Below, one piece after another: positions 26,106 to 34,210 of a stretch of DNA of 64,000 nucleotides. The translations under genes were made by a program, and so were the position numbers. Within the stretch, counting starts at the first letter, position 1; each line of letters opens with the position of its first letter. The notes beneath the pieces were generated by a model. That model searched no databases. It saw nothing but the letters and a program-made list of their open reading frames with translations, and was not told where the DNA came from. Source of the DNA: Heterotrichella gracilis (Eukaryota; Sar; Xanthophyceae; Tribonematales; Xanthonemataceae); assembly GCA_032358255.1 (NCBI GenBank), contig JAULBX010030152.1, positions 120,275 through 184,274 on the forward strand, given 5' to 3'.

Positions 26106-26486
26106 ATGAGTTCGGTGATCTGCCCTACCTGCCGCGGCATCGGAAGTCGCCACGCGTGCCCGCAATGCGGTGGTACCGGTGTTGTCTACCTGGCGCCGCC
26201 ATCGGCTGCCGGCCGCCCAGAAGTCGAGCCTGCGAAATCGGTCGATGCCTTTGCCAAGGAGTTACGCAAACCCTTGGATCGCTTGATTCAGCAGCTACAG
26301 GACGCTGGTTGCGGCCTACTAGGCCCAAAAGATGAGTTGACCGACATGCACAAGGTGGTTCTTTTGACTCATCTTGAAAGATGCGAGCCGATCCCAGCAG
26401 TGGATGAGAAGCATGAGACGCGACGGGCCGAAATAGGGAAGTCAATTGACGAAGCTTTAAGAAATGTCCGCCATCGGGAAAAGTGA
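26106..26486 (+). CDS. Small protein with DnaJ-type zinc-finger repeats
   Basis: The start at 26106 (SD GGAG) gives 126 residues. Two Cys-x2-Cys-x-Gly-x-Gly repeats (CPTCRGIG, CPQCGGTG) match the DnaJ cysteine-rich motif. The remaining 95 residues are helical and unrecognised. It is a lone plus-strand gene, divergent from the D operon, and its plus-strand promoter was not recognised. Confidence 0.7.
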   Translation: MSSVICPTCRGIGSRHACPQCGGTGVVYLAPPSAAGRPEVEPAKSVDAFAKELRKPLDRLIQQLQDAGCGLLGPKDELTDMHKVVLLTHLERCEPIPAVDEKHETRRAEIGKSIDEALRNVRHREK

Positions 26487-26536
26487 CTTTACGATGGGTT
26501 GGCGAGTCACCGTCAATTGGCATGTTTCGCCAGGCC

Positions 26537-26571
26537 AAAAAAAAACAGCCCCCCCGAAGGGAGCTGTTTGA
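26537..26571 (-). terminator. Terminator of the ribonucleotide reductase gene
   Basis: AACAGCUCCC pairs with GGGGGCUGUU-like bases and nine T follow on the minus strand. The stem could also serve the convergent plus-strand gene. Confidence 0.85.
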
Positions 26572-26598
26572 AATGCTGGGGTCCAGCAATTTTAAGTT

Positions 26599-28830
26599 TT
26601 AGGCGAAACTGATTTCGCAGGCGCCGCCGGCACAGGCCTGGGAGGCCAGCGTATCGACTTCGACAAACTTCTTGACGCTCAGAGCGCTGAAGTCCACCTC
26701 AGCCATGCCGTTCACGATACCCATCCACTTGTGCAGCAGATAGACATCTTTCAGGCAGTGCGACGTTTTGTTCTTGTCACCACCGAAGTAGTTGTCCGCG
26801 AACTTGTTGAAACGACGCACCCAGTCACGCTTGAACAGATCATTCACATGATCTGACAGGCCCTTGCCGCCTGTTTCTGCAATCGCACATGCCTGCCACA
26901 GGTTGTCGCCAAAGGCATGGATGCCATCGACTACCAGCCCTGATGCAAACATGCTTGCAACGCCGTAGATCCGCAGGTTTTCTTCAGCGGAGCGCACTTC
27001 TTGGAACGGAGCCTGGAAATACGCCTTGTCGCCTTGTGCCGCCAGCAGGGAAATGCCGGCAAACCACTGGCGGTTGTCATAGATGTACTGCTCGACAGCA
27101 GTCCAGTCATCGACATCGATCGTGTTGGACACGTTGTGACGCAGACGGTTGTCCACGCACAGTTCCACGTTCGTCCCGTTCTCCACCCAGTGTTGCTGGG
27201 CAAGTTTGACGTACTCCAGTTGGCTCACGCCGCGCAGGTCACGCTTGTAGTTGGAGCCTTCCTTGGCGACCACCGGATAGCAGACAACGAAGTCAGCACC
27301 CGTTGCCGAATAGGCCGATTGCTCGATCATCTTCGGGTTGGTCTTCTGGATCAGCTGCGCAACCTCGGACTGCTTGTTCATCTGAACATGCCGGAAGTAC
27401 ATGGGAGCATGCTCGCCATGAATACCGGAAGCCGTCTTCAGCAGAACCGACGCGTTGCCCGAGGGCTTCACGCAGGTAGTACGCGCCGCCTGGTTGATGC
27501 CCAGCAGTGCAGCGATGCGCTTGTTCGTGGCTTTCACGATTTCAGCGCCGCGCTTGAGCACGTCTGGCGTGAACAGCAGGTCAGGATTGTTCATCCAACC
27601 CGTGATCGACACACCGATAAGCGCTTCGCGCTCGGTGATGCGTCGTGTTGCATCGCTCAGGTACTTGAAGTCCGTGTAGCCTGCCTGCAGCGTGCCCAGG
27701 ATTGCTCCGGCCTCGCACGCACGATAGAAGGTCTCTTCGGAAGTGCAAGCACCACCGTTGATCTCCGTCAGGTTACAGAACTGGAAGCCGGACTCCCCGT
27801 CTTCAGCGACCGGCAGCATGCCGATCTCCACGCACGGGTTGTACGCGAATTCCTTGTTATCCACAAACACGAAGCCGGGCTCACCGTAGTCACGCACCGA
27901 CTTCATGATCGCCGCCCATTCATCACGGGTCAGCTTGTTTCGCTCGATCACGACGCTGTTGTTGGAGCGGCCGCGCTGGGGGTTGTCTTGCCACCAATTG
28001 CCGGTCTTCGCAGACAGCATTTCCTTGTCGTCCTTGTCGAACAGACAGATCGTCGCGCTTCGGCGCACGCCACCGGACAGAACCGCATCGCTCATGTGCA
28101 TGACAAAGTCATACGCCACGATCGGACGAATCTTACGGTGACCACGACCGAGGTCACGGTTCAGAAGCGCTTCGCAGCGCTCCAGCGCCAGGCGCAGGCC
28201 GTCAGGCCCGGGAGCCTTGAAGCCGCCGCTGATCAGCGACCCCTTCGGGCGTACTTGCGAAAAGTCGAAGTGCACGGTGTGGCCGCGATACTCCGGGAAC
28301 TTGCCGCCTTCAACGAAGAAGGAGCTCAGCAAGACCGCGAATGCATCCGCCCAACCCTCGATGCTGTCAGGCACAGTGAAGGCCTTGATCTCGGTGGTCG
28401 AACGCTCGGCGATTTCGGGCAGCTTTTCCACGTGGTGGCGCTGGACAGAGAAACCAACACCGCAACCGCATAGCAGCAGGTACATGGCTTCATTGAAGAA
28501 TGCCGGCCGGTCCGCGTGGGACACGGAGCAGTTGTACATCTTCGCCTCGTGTTTGCGCAGCTGCGCGCCGCCAAACTGGAGGGCGCGCTGAGCACCCAGA
28601 ACGAGCTTTTCGCTGTACGCGGCCTTCGCAAAGCGAATGGCCTGGTCCAGTTCCGTGCCCATCTTGCCGGCGTACTTTTCTCGGTGCATGTCGAAGACAC
28701 GCCCGACGGATTCGTGCCACGTCTCGTAACGCTGCTCTTCCTCCAGGTAGCGGCTGTAACCCATGAAAAACTGGGCATCAGCCATCGTTTGAGTGGCAAT
28801 ATTCTTACCACTTTCTTGATTCAAAGTCAT
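26599..28830 (-). CDS. Adenosylcobalamin-dependent (class II) ribonucleotide reductase, RTPR type
   Basis: The start at 28830 gives 743 residues, close to the monomeric Lactobacillus RTPR length. Family motifs include YSRYLEEEQRYETW near the start, CGCGVGFSVQ, the active-site NPCVEIG with the radical cysteine, and the C-terminal redox pair in QACAGGACEISFA. The enzyme converts ribonucleotides to deoxyribonucleotides using coenzyme B12, so it works with or without oxygen. It gives the plasmid, or its host on transfer, independent dNTP supply. No cobalamin riboswitch is visible upstream. Confidence 0.93.
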   Translation of the reverse strand: MTLNQESGKNIATQTMADAQFFMGYSRYLEEEQRYETWHESVGRVFDMHREKYAGKMGTELDQAIRFAKAAYSEKLVLGAQRALQFGGAQLRKHEAKMYNCSVSHADRPAFFNEAMYLLLCGCGVGFSVQRHHVEKLPEIAERSTTEIKAFTVPDSIEGWADAFAVLLSSFFVEGGKFPEYRGHTVHFDFSQVRPKGSLISGGFKAPGPDGLRLALERCEALLNRDLGRGHRKIRPIVAYDFVMHMSDAVLSGGVRRSATICLFDKDDKEMLSAKTGNWWQDNPQRGRSNNSVVIERNKLTRDEWAAIMKSVRDYGEPGFVFVDNKEFAYNPCVEIGMLPVAEDGESGFQFCNLTEINGGACTSEETFYRACEAGAILGTLQAGYTDFKYLSDATRRITEREALIGVSITGWMNNPDLLFTPDVLKRGAEIVKATNKRIAALLGINQAARTTCVKPSGNASVLLKTASGIHGEHAPMYFRHVQMNKQSEVAQLIQKTNPKMIEQSAYSATGADFVVCYPVVAKEGSNYKRDLRGVSQLEYVKLAQQHWVENGTNVELCVDNRLRHNVSNTIDVDDWTAVEQYIYDNRQWFAGISLLAAQGDKAYFQAPFQEVRSAEENLRIYGVASMFASGLVVDGIHAFGDNLWQACAIAETGGKGLSDHVNDLFKRDWVRRFNKFADNYFGGDKNKTSHCLKDVYLLHKWMGIVNGMAEVDFSALSVKKFVEVDTLASQACAGGACEISFA

Positions 28831-28935
28831 TGGACTCTCCATTTGCAAATGTGGATCTCCCGCGAGACCCGCCAATGCACACCCGCAAGGGAGCACATTG
28901 ACTGGCCCCTTCGAGGGACTGTTGATGAACAACAG
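28831..28935 (-). promoter_or_regulatory. Divergent structured leader of the ribonucleotide reductase gene (leader E)
   Basis: H0 is CUGUUG/CAACAG (28919-28935). An H1-like hairpin pairs AAUGUGC with GUGCAUU. CAUUGG can instead pair with CCAAUG, burying the start codon. The family pattern is looser here and an extra CCC/GGG hairpin is inserted after H0. Confidence 0.5.
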
Positions 28936-28956
28936 GGGAGAAGGACCCCAAGGGGA

Positions 28957-29169
28957 TCATTTCGCCCCCGAGGTTGGTTGAATGCTGGGTTTGTCACGAC
29001 TTGCGTCATAACCACGGCTTACCAGCTCCGTGTACTTGCTCGTAGAGCAAAGAAAGTCGAAGGCTTCGGCAGCCTTTACCAAGCCCACTGTCCCAATGAC
29101 TGCTTGACAAAGGTCGCCGAGCGACTTCGCGGCCAATTGCTGGCCAGGTGGTTCTGCTGGGTTTGCCAC
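28957..29169 (-). CDS. Small hypothetical protein upstream of the reductase
   Basis: This GTG-started frame has 70 codons. The C-terminal half (VKAAEAFDFLCSTSKYTEL) looks protein-like but the N-terminal part is weak. Upstream, an overlapping frame has better codon use to about 29100, so either the true gene carries a frameshift or the start is unusual. It is downstream of the promoter at 29263. Confidence 0.4.
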   Translation of the reverse strand: MANPAEPPGQQLAAKSLGDLCQAVIGTVGLVKAAEAFDFLCSTSKYTELVSRGYDASRDKPSIQPTSGAK

Positions 29170-29262
29170 TGTGCGGCCACGGCTTCCAGCTCCGTGCGGG
29201 TGTCTGCTGACGCCCTCAGGTAAATGCCCAAAGGGGACTTACCAAAAGACTCAACGGGTCGT

Positions 29263-29300
29263 ATTTTCCGGGTTCTCCCGGGGTCGTGCAAGCGATGGAG
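29263..29300 (-). promoter_or_regulatory. CCATC-type promoter of the reductase operon
   Basis: TTGCAC (29286-29291) is 17 bp from GAAAAT (29263-29268), preceded by CTCCATCGC. Confidence 0.6.
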
Positions 29301-29332
29301 AACAGCCTTGCGGCTGTCCTCCGTCCTTGTCT

Positions 29333-29566
29333 TCAATGCAGAACGGCTGGCGCCCATTCCATGGGATGGAATTCCTCAGCCTCCTGATGCCACTTGATCG
29401 ACGGCGGTTTGCCATCGACCAGCAGCCCGGTGCTGGGCTCATACCCCACTTTGTGGACTCCCATGGACCCATCGCACTTTTCAATGACGATAAGCATGGT
29501 CTCGTTGCCTGTTGCTGCCTGGAAGCGCTTCACCTTGTCGATGAGTTGCTCTCCCACACTTTGCAT
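29333..29566 (-). CDS. Small hypothetical protein downstream of SSB
   Basis: This 77-residue protein is not recognised. It has an ordered look (MLIVIEKCDGSMGVHKVGYE, beta-rich). It is 56 bp downstream of ssb with only leader F between, so it is probably the last gene of the SSB operon. Confidence 0.65.
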   Translation of the reverse strand: MQSVGEQLIDKVKRFQAATGNETMLIVIEKCDGSMGVHKVGYEPSTGLLVDGKPPSIKWHQEAEEFHPMEWAPAVLH

Positions 29567-29620
29567 GGCGTCTCCTTTGGAGGAGGCCAGCCCCTAGGGG
29601 GACAGGCCCCCTAGGGTTGG
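29567..29620 (-). promoter_or_regulatory. Structured intergenic leader after ssb (leader F)
   Basis: H1 is a perfect 10-bp stem, CCCUAGGGGG/CCCCCUAGGG. H2 pairs UGGC/GCCA (GCCAUG holds the start) with an inner CUCCU/AGGAG covering the Shine-Dalgarno. The alternative is GGGGGCC/GGCCUCC. There is no H0 because the ssb stop lies directly upstream. Confidence 0.68.
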
Positions 29621-29622
29621 TT

Positions 29623-30126
29623 TCAGAAGAACGGTTCGTAGTCCCCGCCGCCCATTCCACCGTCTTGCGACGGCGGGACGGGTCGGCTAGAAGATTGACC
29701 TCCTTGGTCACGGCCACCCTGTGGCTCGTTACCAAAGCTTCGCGCGACACGCGGCGCGCTTGCGCGGGCCGGTTGTGCGTCTCCGTTTCGCGGCTGCGAA
29801 GCCGAGTCCTGACGTTCCGAGCGGGGCTTGAAGCCCAGCTCGTACCAGGTCATCTTGTACTTCGTCGTGTAGACCTTCGTCTCACCCTTGAGGTAACTCG
29901 ATGTTTCCTGCGTGCCAGTGGCGCGAACCTCTTGGCCTTTCACAGCCTTACTTGCGAACTGCTCGGCCATCTCGCCGAAGCAAAAGAAGGTCACCGCCTC
30001 AGTCACCTCGCCGTCCCGCGTGAAGCGGTTGGACAGGAGTCTGAATTCGCAGACCGACAGGTTGTTGCCAACCAGTCGGACTTCAGGCTGGGCCGCCAAT
30101 CGGCCCACAGCTGTAATGATGATCAT
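29623..30126 (-). CDS. ssb: Single-stranded DNA-binding protein
   Basis: The start at 30126 gives 167 residues. The OB-fold N-terminus (ITAVGRLAAQPEVR; VCEFRLLSNRF; VTFFCFGEMAEQFA) is typical of SSB, followed by a Pro/Gln/Gly-rich tail. The C-terminal tip GGDYEPFF is acidic with a double Phe, close to the partner-binding DDxxF tip. It protects single strands during replication and after conjugative entry. It follows the upstream gene by 10 bp. Confidence 0.92.
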   Translation of the reverse strand: MIIITAVGRLAAQPEVRLVGNNLSVCEFRLLSNRFTRDGEVTEAVTFFCFGEMAEQFASKAVKGQEVRATGTQETSSYLKGETKVYTTKYKMTWYELGFKPRSERQDSASQPRNGDAQPARASAPRVARSFGNEPQGGRDQGGQSSSRPVPPSQDGGMGGGDYEPFF

Positions 30127-30136
30127 CGTTGCTCCT

Positions 30137-31186
30137 TCAGTTGACGCGTTGAACACGGTACATGTTCTTCGCGCCTTCTTCGCCACTAGGCAGCGTCACA
30201 GGGACTTTACCAAGCGGTGTAACGTCAATCATCTCACCGATCTTGACTTGATTCGATGAAATTTCGCGCTCCAGTTCAGCACCGCGCAGAGGGATCTCCA
30301 CGCCGTTCTGCACCCGAAGTTTGGCTTCGTACGTCTCGTAAGGCGGACGACCAGGGGGCGTGAAGCGCCTGCTGCCTGCCGACACCAGCACACCCCGGAA
30401 GGTGACGCCAACGGTCGGCTTAGGAGCAAAGGTCCGGCCCGGCTGGGCAGGTGCTTGCTTCGACTTCTCAGCCGGGGCAGGCGCAGGAGCCGCGATCTGT
30501 TGTTGGACAGTCTTGGTCGCTTTCGCTTGCTTCTCAGCACGAGTCACTTCCGGCTTAGCTGTGCGCTTGGCCGGCATCTGGTCGCGTTCACTGGTCTTTT
30601 CTTTGACCGAGATCTTGCCCAGACTGTTGATCATCTTTTCAGCCAACACCACGGTTTCGTCCTTGATGTCGCTCAAGCCCTTATTGGGCTCAAACTTCGC
30701 ATCAGGGAACGAATGTCGGCGGCCGTTCATGAGTGATCGCAGCTTCGGCTCAGTGATGATCATGTCACGGCGCACCACCTTTTCAGAATAGTACACACGC
30801 AGATGAATCACAGCGACCGAAGGGTCCAGGCGAATCGGAACGATTCTGTCAGCGACTGGGTAGTCGGCGGTCTGGTACCGGGGTTCGTCCAAGAAGACGG
30901 TGGGTTTGAAGTCACCTTCCTCAGCCTTGACGATGCGTTCACGAACCTCCTTCTTGACCGTTGCTGCTTCGCTCTTCGCAGTGTTGCGACGAGCGATCAG
31001 CGCGCCTACCGCCTGAGCGAAAAGACCTGCCAAAAAGATGATTGCATGGAAGCACAAGCGAATAGCCCAAATGAGGCTTTTCGCAATGGTGACGACTACA
31101 AACAGCGGGAGCGCCAGGTACCACTCTTCGGGGTACACGACGCCAGTGCGTTTGGTCGTTGATTTCGAATTTGCTTTCGAGTTCAT
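30137..31186 (-). CDS. Hypothetical membrane-anchored protein with a C-terminal beta domain
   Basis: This 349-residue protein has a hydrophobic region near residues 24-62 (one or two helices), a charged middle with a Lys/Ala/Pro linker (about 200-245), and a C-terminal domain (VTFRGVLVSAGSRRFTPPG to the end) that recalls the short beta domains at the end of some plasmid relaxases and KfrB-like proteins. That comparison is tentative. It sits directly upstream of ssb. Confidence 0.65.
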   Translation of the reverse strand: MNSKANSKSTTKRTGVVYPEEWYLALPLFVVVTIAKSLIWAIRLCFHAIIFLAGLFAQAVGALIARRNTAKSEAATVKKEVRERIVKAEEGDFKPTVFLDEPRYQTADYPVADRIVPIRLDPSVAVIHLRVYYSEKVVRRDMIITEPKLRSLMNGRRHSFPDAKFEPNKGLSDIKDETVVLAEKMINSLGKISVKEKTSERDQMPAKRTAKPEVTRAEKQAKATKTVQQQIAAPAPAPAEKSKQAPAQPGRTFAPKPTVGVTFRGVLVSAGSRRFTPPGRPPYETYEAKLRVQNGVEIPLRGAELEREISSNQVKIGEMIDVTPLGKVPVTLPSGEEGAKNMYRVQRVN

Positions 31187-31196
31187 TGATTACCTG

Positions 31197-31910
31197 TTAA
31201 AAGGCCGCTGCGGATTGAGCACTCCACTCAGATTCCGATTCAGCGTTGGTTTGGGTTGAAATGGATGTGTCCAGCAGCATTTGCCGCAGTGACCATCCCA
31301 GCTGCTCTAAGGCTCGTGCAACGGTTTGTTCGTCGCACATTTGGCTGAGCCAGTCTTTCCACTCGATGGGCGCTTGTCGTGGCGTCTTTCCGGGCAGGCC
31401 CGGGTAACGCGACAACAGGAGTCGTCCATTCGTAATTGCCCAGTCGGAGAGCACCAGCGCGAATGCTGGATGCATCTCTGTAGCAGCCACATAGCTCTCT
31501 GCGGATTTAACGCGCTCAATCCACGGGTCGTAGATGTAGGGCGCGATTGCGGCAGCGTCGAAGATGGTTTCCCATTCCTTTGCTAGTCCATTGCAATCAT
31601 CCGAGTTAGACAGTGCGGCGTAGCAGACGATGTTGTCACCCCCGATTTCTGGGTGCGACTCTTGGAAGGCTGCTTTCGCAACTCCACCGTCTTGCTGAAG
31701 GATGCTCAGGTAGCGCGGCTTTTTAGACCGCATATACCCCTGCCGAACTCGCTTGGAGATTTCAGCAGCTACGACGTGGTGCCGAAGCACACCCTTGGCC
31801 AGCAAGACACCGTCACTCGCAATTTCTGCGAATTTCGGTGCCGAGCTTTCCAAGCACACGCCCCAGGAGCCCTTCTTAGCATGCTCATAAACGTCATAGG
31901 CAGATGCCAT
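31197..31910 (-). CDS. Hypothetical protein of the CobS-SSB operon
   Basis: The product has 237 residues and is soluble, with no motif I recognise. Its Trp-rich C-terminal half (EWKDWLSQMCDEQ) looks helical. It lies between the CobS-like gene (8 bp) and the membrane protein (10 bp), so it is co-expressed with them. Confidence 0.7.
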   Translation of the reverse strand: MASAYDVYEHAKKGSWGVCLESSAPKFAEIASDGVLLAKGVLRHHVVAAEISKRVRQGYMRSKKPRYLSILQQDGGVAKAAFQESHPEIGGDNIVCYAALSNSDDCNGLAKEWETIFDAAAIAPYIYDPWIERVKSAESYVAATEMHPAFALVLSDWAITNGRLLLSRYPGLPGKTPRQAPIEWKDWLSQMCDEQTVARALEQLGWSLRQMLLDTSISTQTNAESESEWSAQSAAAF

Positions 31911-31918
31911 ACGTTCGC

Positions 31919-32902
31919 TCAGGACTGCATCGCAGCGTCATAACCGGCCACAGCCGTGATCATTTCGCTGACAGCAGCAGACATCGTGTCGGGCATCTTC
32001 AGCGCAAGCTGCATCGTGTAATGCAAGGCGCTGCGCTTTTGCTGCGCCAGCACCGGTTGGTACATGGCGGTGAGCTTTGCCCAACGGATGACAGCACGCG
32101 TCGAGAACGGCTTTTCAATGGCAGGGGCGTTCTCGCGAAAGGCCTTGCGCACTTCATTTGCCACTCGGACGGTGATCAGGGCGATGTTGGCGGCGTTGTC
32201 TTTGGAGACTTTGCCACCCACCAGGACGCGCTCAACAACCGCTTGCTCCAGTTCGGGCTCGAGGTAGTCGACGGTCATCGTCATGAAGCGGTCTTCATTG
32301 GCGACGTCGAGGACGTTGCGGCCTGCCACGGCCGCGGCACTGTCTTCCGGGTTTTGCGTAGCAAAGAACCTGGTCGTCGGTGCCGGCTTGATCACTTCAC
32401 CCGTTTCCGGGATTGTGAAGGTATAGCCCTCCAAGATCATGTTGAGACCGTTGGCCTCGCCTTGATCAAGGACGTTGAACTCATCGAGCAGCACCGAAGT
32501 GCCGTTGCGACAAGCTTTTGTCACCGGGCCGTCATGCCATTGAAGGCTTCCGTCCGTGGTGGGCATCATCTGGCCAAAAAGGTGATGGTGCATCGTGGTT
32601 GGGCTGCACGCAACACTGTCCAGAGGGACATTGAGGCGGGCATGCCACTGCGCAACAAACGATGTTTTGCCCGCTGCCGGGTCACCCTCGATCAGAAGGG
32701 CTTTGAAGCCCCCGACCCAGAACATCGTCAAATTGCGCAGTCGTTCGGTTTCAAACACGTAGTGCGGATCGACCGGCGGCACGCCGGGCAAGCCCGGCGC
32801 CATTCCCGTGATCATCGCTTTGTCCGAGACCTCGGGCATGTTGAATGCGTGTTTGATGCTGTAGCTTTTCGCTTCGTGAGCGAAGATCGCTTTCTCTTGC
32901 AT
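31919..32902 (-). CDS. CobS-like MoxR-type AAA+ ATPase
   Basis: The start at 32902 is chosen for AAGGAAA upstream and gives 327 residues. Walker A is EGDPAAGKTSF (about 95), Walker B is TSVLLDEFN (about 155) and sensor 1 lies in RFFATQNP. Like cobaltochelatase CobS it has a conserved N-terminal region before the AAA+ core. CobS works with CobT as a chaperone-like complex, and the CobT-like partner is at 21320-23494 in another operon. Its first 152 bp are inside the end of the upstream gene, in another frame. Confidence 0.85.
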   Translation of the reverse strand: MQEKAIFAHEAKSYSIKHAFNMPEVSDKAMITGMAPGLPGVPPVDPHYVFETERLRNLTMFWVGGFKALLIEGDPAAGKTSFVAQWHARLNVPLDSVACSPTTMHHHLFGQMMPTTDGSLQWHDGPVTKACRNGTSVLLDEFNVLDQGEANGLNMILEGYTFTIPETGEVIKPAPTTRFFATQNPEDSAAAVAGRNVLDVANEDRFMTMTVDYLEPELEQAVVERVLVGGKVSKDNAANIALITVRVANEVRKAFRENAPAIEKPFSTRAVIRWAKLTAMYQPVLAQQKRSALHYTMQLALKMPDTMSAAVSEMITAVAGYDAAMQS

Positions 32903-33530
32903 TTTCAATTTCCTTGAAAAGTGCATCCAGGCCCAGCTCTTTCAAAACTGGTACCAAACCCTCGCGTACTCGTTCGGGGTTGTAGCCGGCAATCCGGCAG
33001 CACAACTCGAAGCTAAACGGGGTATTGGATGCGTCAATTAGTTTCCAATCCTTGTTTCCTGCGGCATCCTCGGTCTGACAGACCATGGACTCTGGAGCGT
33101 AGATCCAGCGCAGGATTTCCTTCTTTTCTCGGCCGTTTCCGCGTGCCTTCAACAGGCGCAGGGAATACATCACGAGACCTTCGTGCATCTGCTCGATGGC
33201 AGCTTCACTCCACGACTCCGTGTCCGCTTCACTTGCCGGTTCAATTTCTTGATCCGGGGTGTCGCTTTCGTAGGGGTCGCCAAGGTCGCTCAACTCCTTG
33301 TCGGAGTTGGCGCCAAACGGTCTGTCCAGCACCGAATCGCTAATGAGATCGATCGCGAGCTGCGCAGCCGGATTCTTTTGAATCCAGGTGCGAGCCACTT
33401 TCGCCTTTCGCTTTTCGGCGCGTTCTTGACGCTTGGCTTCGTGCTGTGTCCAAGCCGCAATTTCGTGCGGTGTGAACAAGTCGAGGAAGGGTTGAACGAA
33501 TGTCGCGGGCAAGCCCGCTTCACTCGTCAT
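32751..33530 (-). CDS. Hypothetical acidic protein, first large gene of the CobS-SSB operon
   Basis: The 259-residue product is acidic in the middle (ESDTPDQEIEPASEADTESW) and otherwise unrecognised. The last 50 codons overlap the start of the CobS-like gene, an unusually long overlap; the basic end may be genuine or the result of a lost stop. Its start overlaps the end of a 16-codon leader frame (33520-33570), which suggests coupled translation. Confidence 0.65.
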   Translation of the reverse strand: MTSEAGLPATFVQPFLDLFTPHEIAAWTQHEAKRQERAEKRKAKVARTWIQKNPAAQLAIDLISDSVLDRPFGANSDKELSDLGDPYESDTPDQEIEPASEADTESWSEAAIEQMHEGLVMYSLRLLKARGNGREKKEILRWIYAPESMVCQTEDAAGNKDWKLIDASNTPFSFELCCRIAGYNPERVREGLVPVLKELGLDALFKEIENARESDLRSRSEKLQHQTRIQHARGLGQSDDHGNGAGLARRAAGRSALRV

Positions 33531-33570
33531 CGCAGACCTCTAAGGGACTGCATACAAGGTATATCTTCAT
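33520..33570 (-). CDS. 16-codon leader peptide overlapping the next start
   Basis: ATG at 33570 follows AAGGTG at suitable spacing and encodes MKIYLVCSPLEVCDDE. Its TGA overlaps the first codons of the 33530 gene. The Shine-Dalgarno is the 3' strand of leader hairpin G, so this frame, not the long gene, is what the hairpin controls directly. Confidence 0.45.
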   Translation of the reverse strand: MKIYLVCSPLEVCDDE

Positions 33571-33658
33571 CAGGTCACCTTATTGCAGACGGCAAAGGCA
33601 ACCCCCAGCAGGGAGATGCTCCCTGCCGGGTTGATGAAAAAGGGGCAATTGCTGCCCC
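33571..33658 (-). promoter_or_regulatory. Structured 5' leader of the CobS-SSB operon (leader G)
   Basis: H0 is GGGGC/GCCCC. H1 pairs AACCC/GGGUU and GCAGGGA/UCCCUGC. H2 is nine pairs, GGUUGCCUU/AAGGUGACC, covering the Shine-Dalgarno of the leader peptide. Confidence 0.7.
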
Positions 33659-33674
33659 TCAGTTAAATGCGAAC

Positions 33675-33749
33675 ATTAAAGTCCGCGCTTTTCGATTTGC
33701 ATCGAGAAGTGCTCACAGCGCTGCATGCAACGCGGTCAGCAGTTCTGAC
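33675..33749 (-). promoter_or_regulatory. Duplicated promoter/operator region, copy 1
   Basis: GATGCA and TTTAAT are 17 bp apart (33698-33703 and 33675-33680). The inverted repeat GTCAG-N5-CTGAC (33735-33749) lies upstream. The same layout recurs 392 bp away. The -35 is poor, so an activator may be needed. There is no CCATC element. Confidence 0.5.
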
Positions 33750-33814
33750 GCTGAATGATGGAAAGTGTTGTGAATATTTAGTAACGGTGGAGGGCCCGAA
33801 GGCCTTCCACACGA

Positions 33815-33946
33815 TTACTGCGCTTCGTCAAGAATCTTTTCGATCTTGGCGTTGTGCTTGACAGAGACGTCCTTGGCCGACGACATAGCGCCGGATGCGA
33901 ACACGCCAACCACGATAGCGAAAATGACAACGAGAGCAGCTTTCAT
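33815..33946 (-). CDS. 43-residue membrane or secreted peptide, copy 1
   Basis: AGGAG precedes the ATG. The peptide has a hydrophobic N-terminal helix (ALVVIFAIVVGVFASGAM) and a basic-acidic tail (KDVSVKHNAKIEKILDEAQ). It may be a bitopic membrane peptide or an exported peptide with an Ala-type cleavage site. A near-identical copy lies at 34211-34342, and the differences are mostly conservative, so both appear to be under selection. Function unknown. Confidence 0.75.
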   Translation of the reverse strand: MKAALVVIFAIVVGVFASGAMSSAKDVSVKHNAKIEKILDEAQ

Positions 33947-34019
33947 GAATAACTCCTAGGGGATGATGATTCACGGAACGCTCCTTGCCCATACGGACAA
34001 GAAGTGCCCGTATGGGGTT
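33947..34019 (-). promoter_or_regulatory. Structured 5' leader of peptide copy 1 (leader S)
   Basis: H1 is a perfect 9-bp stem CCCAUACGG/CCGUAUGGG (33987-34016). H2 pairs CGUGAAU with AUUCAUG, burying the start codon while the Shine-Dalgarno sits in the loop. Confidence 0.65.
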
Positions 34020-34066
34020 GCGAAAGGTGTCGACCGAAGTAAACGACCTTCTCTGGTAATGCGGAC

Positions 34067-34142
34067 GTTAAAGTCCACTCGACTCGATCTGCATCGAGAA
34101 GTGCTCACAGCGCTGGGTGGCAACGCGGTCAGCAGTTCTGAC
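34067..34142 (-). promoter_or_regulatory. Duplicated promoter/operator region, copy 2
   Basis: GATGCA (34090-34095) and TTTAAC (34067-34072) are 17 bp apart, with the same GTCAG-N5-CTGAC repeat at 34128-34142. It drives peptide copy 1. Confidence 0.5.
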
Positions 34143-34184
34143 GCAAAAACTGACTTTTTAATTGACTTGGTGGGATGTAACGGC

Positions 34185-34204
34185 GAGGAACCCGAAGGTT
34201 CCTC
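34185..34204 (-). terminator. Hairpin after peptide copy 2
   Basis: GAGGAACC/GGUUCCUC stem with a four-base loop and no T-run. An equivalent hairpin (33787-33810) follows copy 1. Confidence 0.5.
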
Positions 34205-34210
34205 ACGCGA

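Noticed and set aside
27001-28473. 490-codon plus-strand frame opposite the ribonucleotide reductase
   Set aside because: The minus-strand frame has unmistakable reductase motifs; the plus frame is a shadow.
28831-29320. Cobalamin riboswitch upstream of the B12-dependent reductase
   Set aside because: I found no B12-box or multi-stem cobalamin core on the minus strand; the leader fits the plasmid leader family better.
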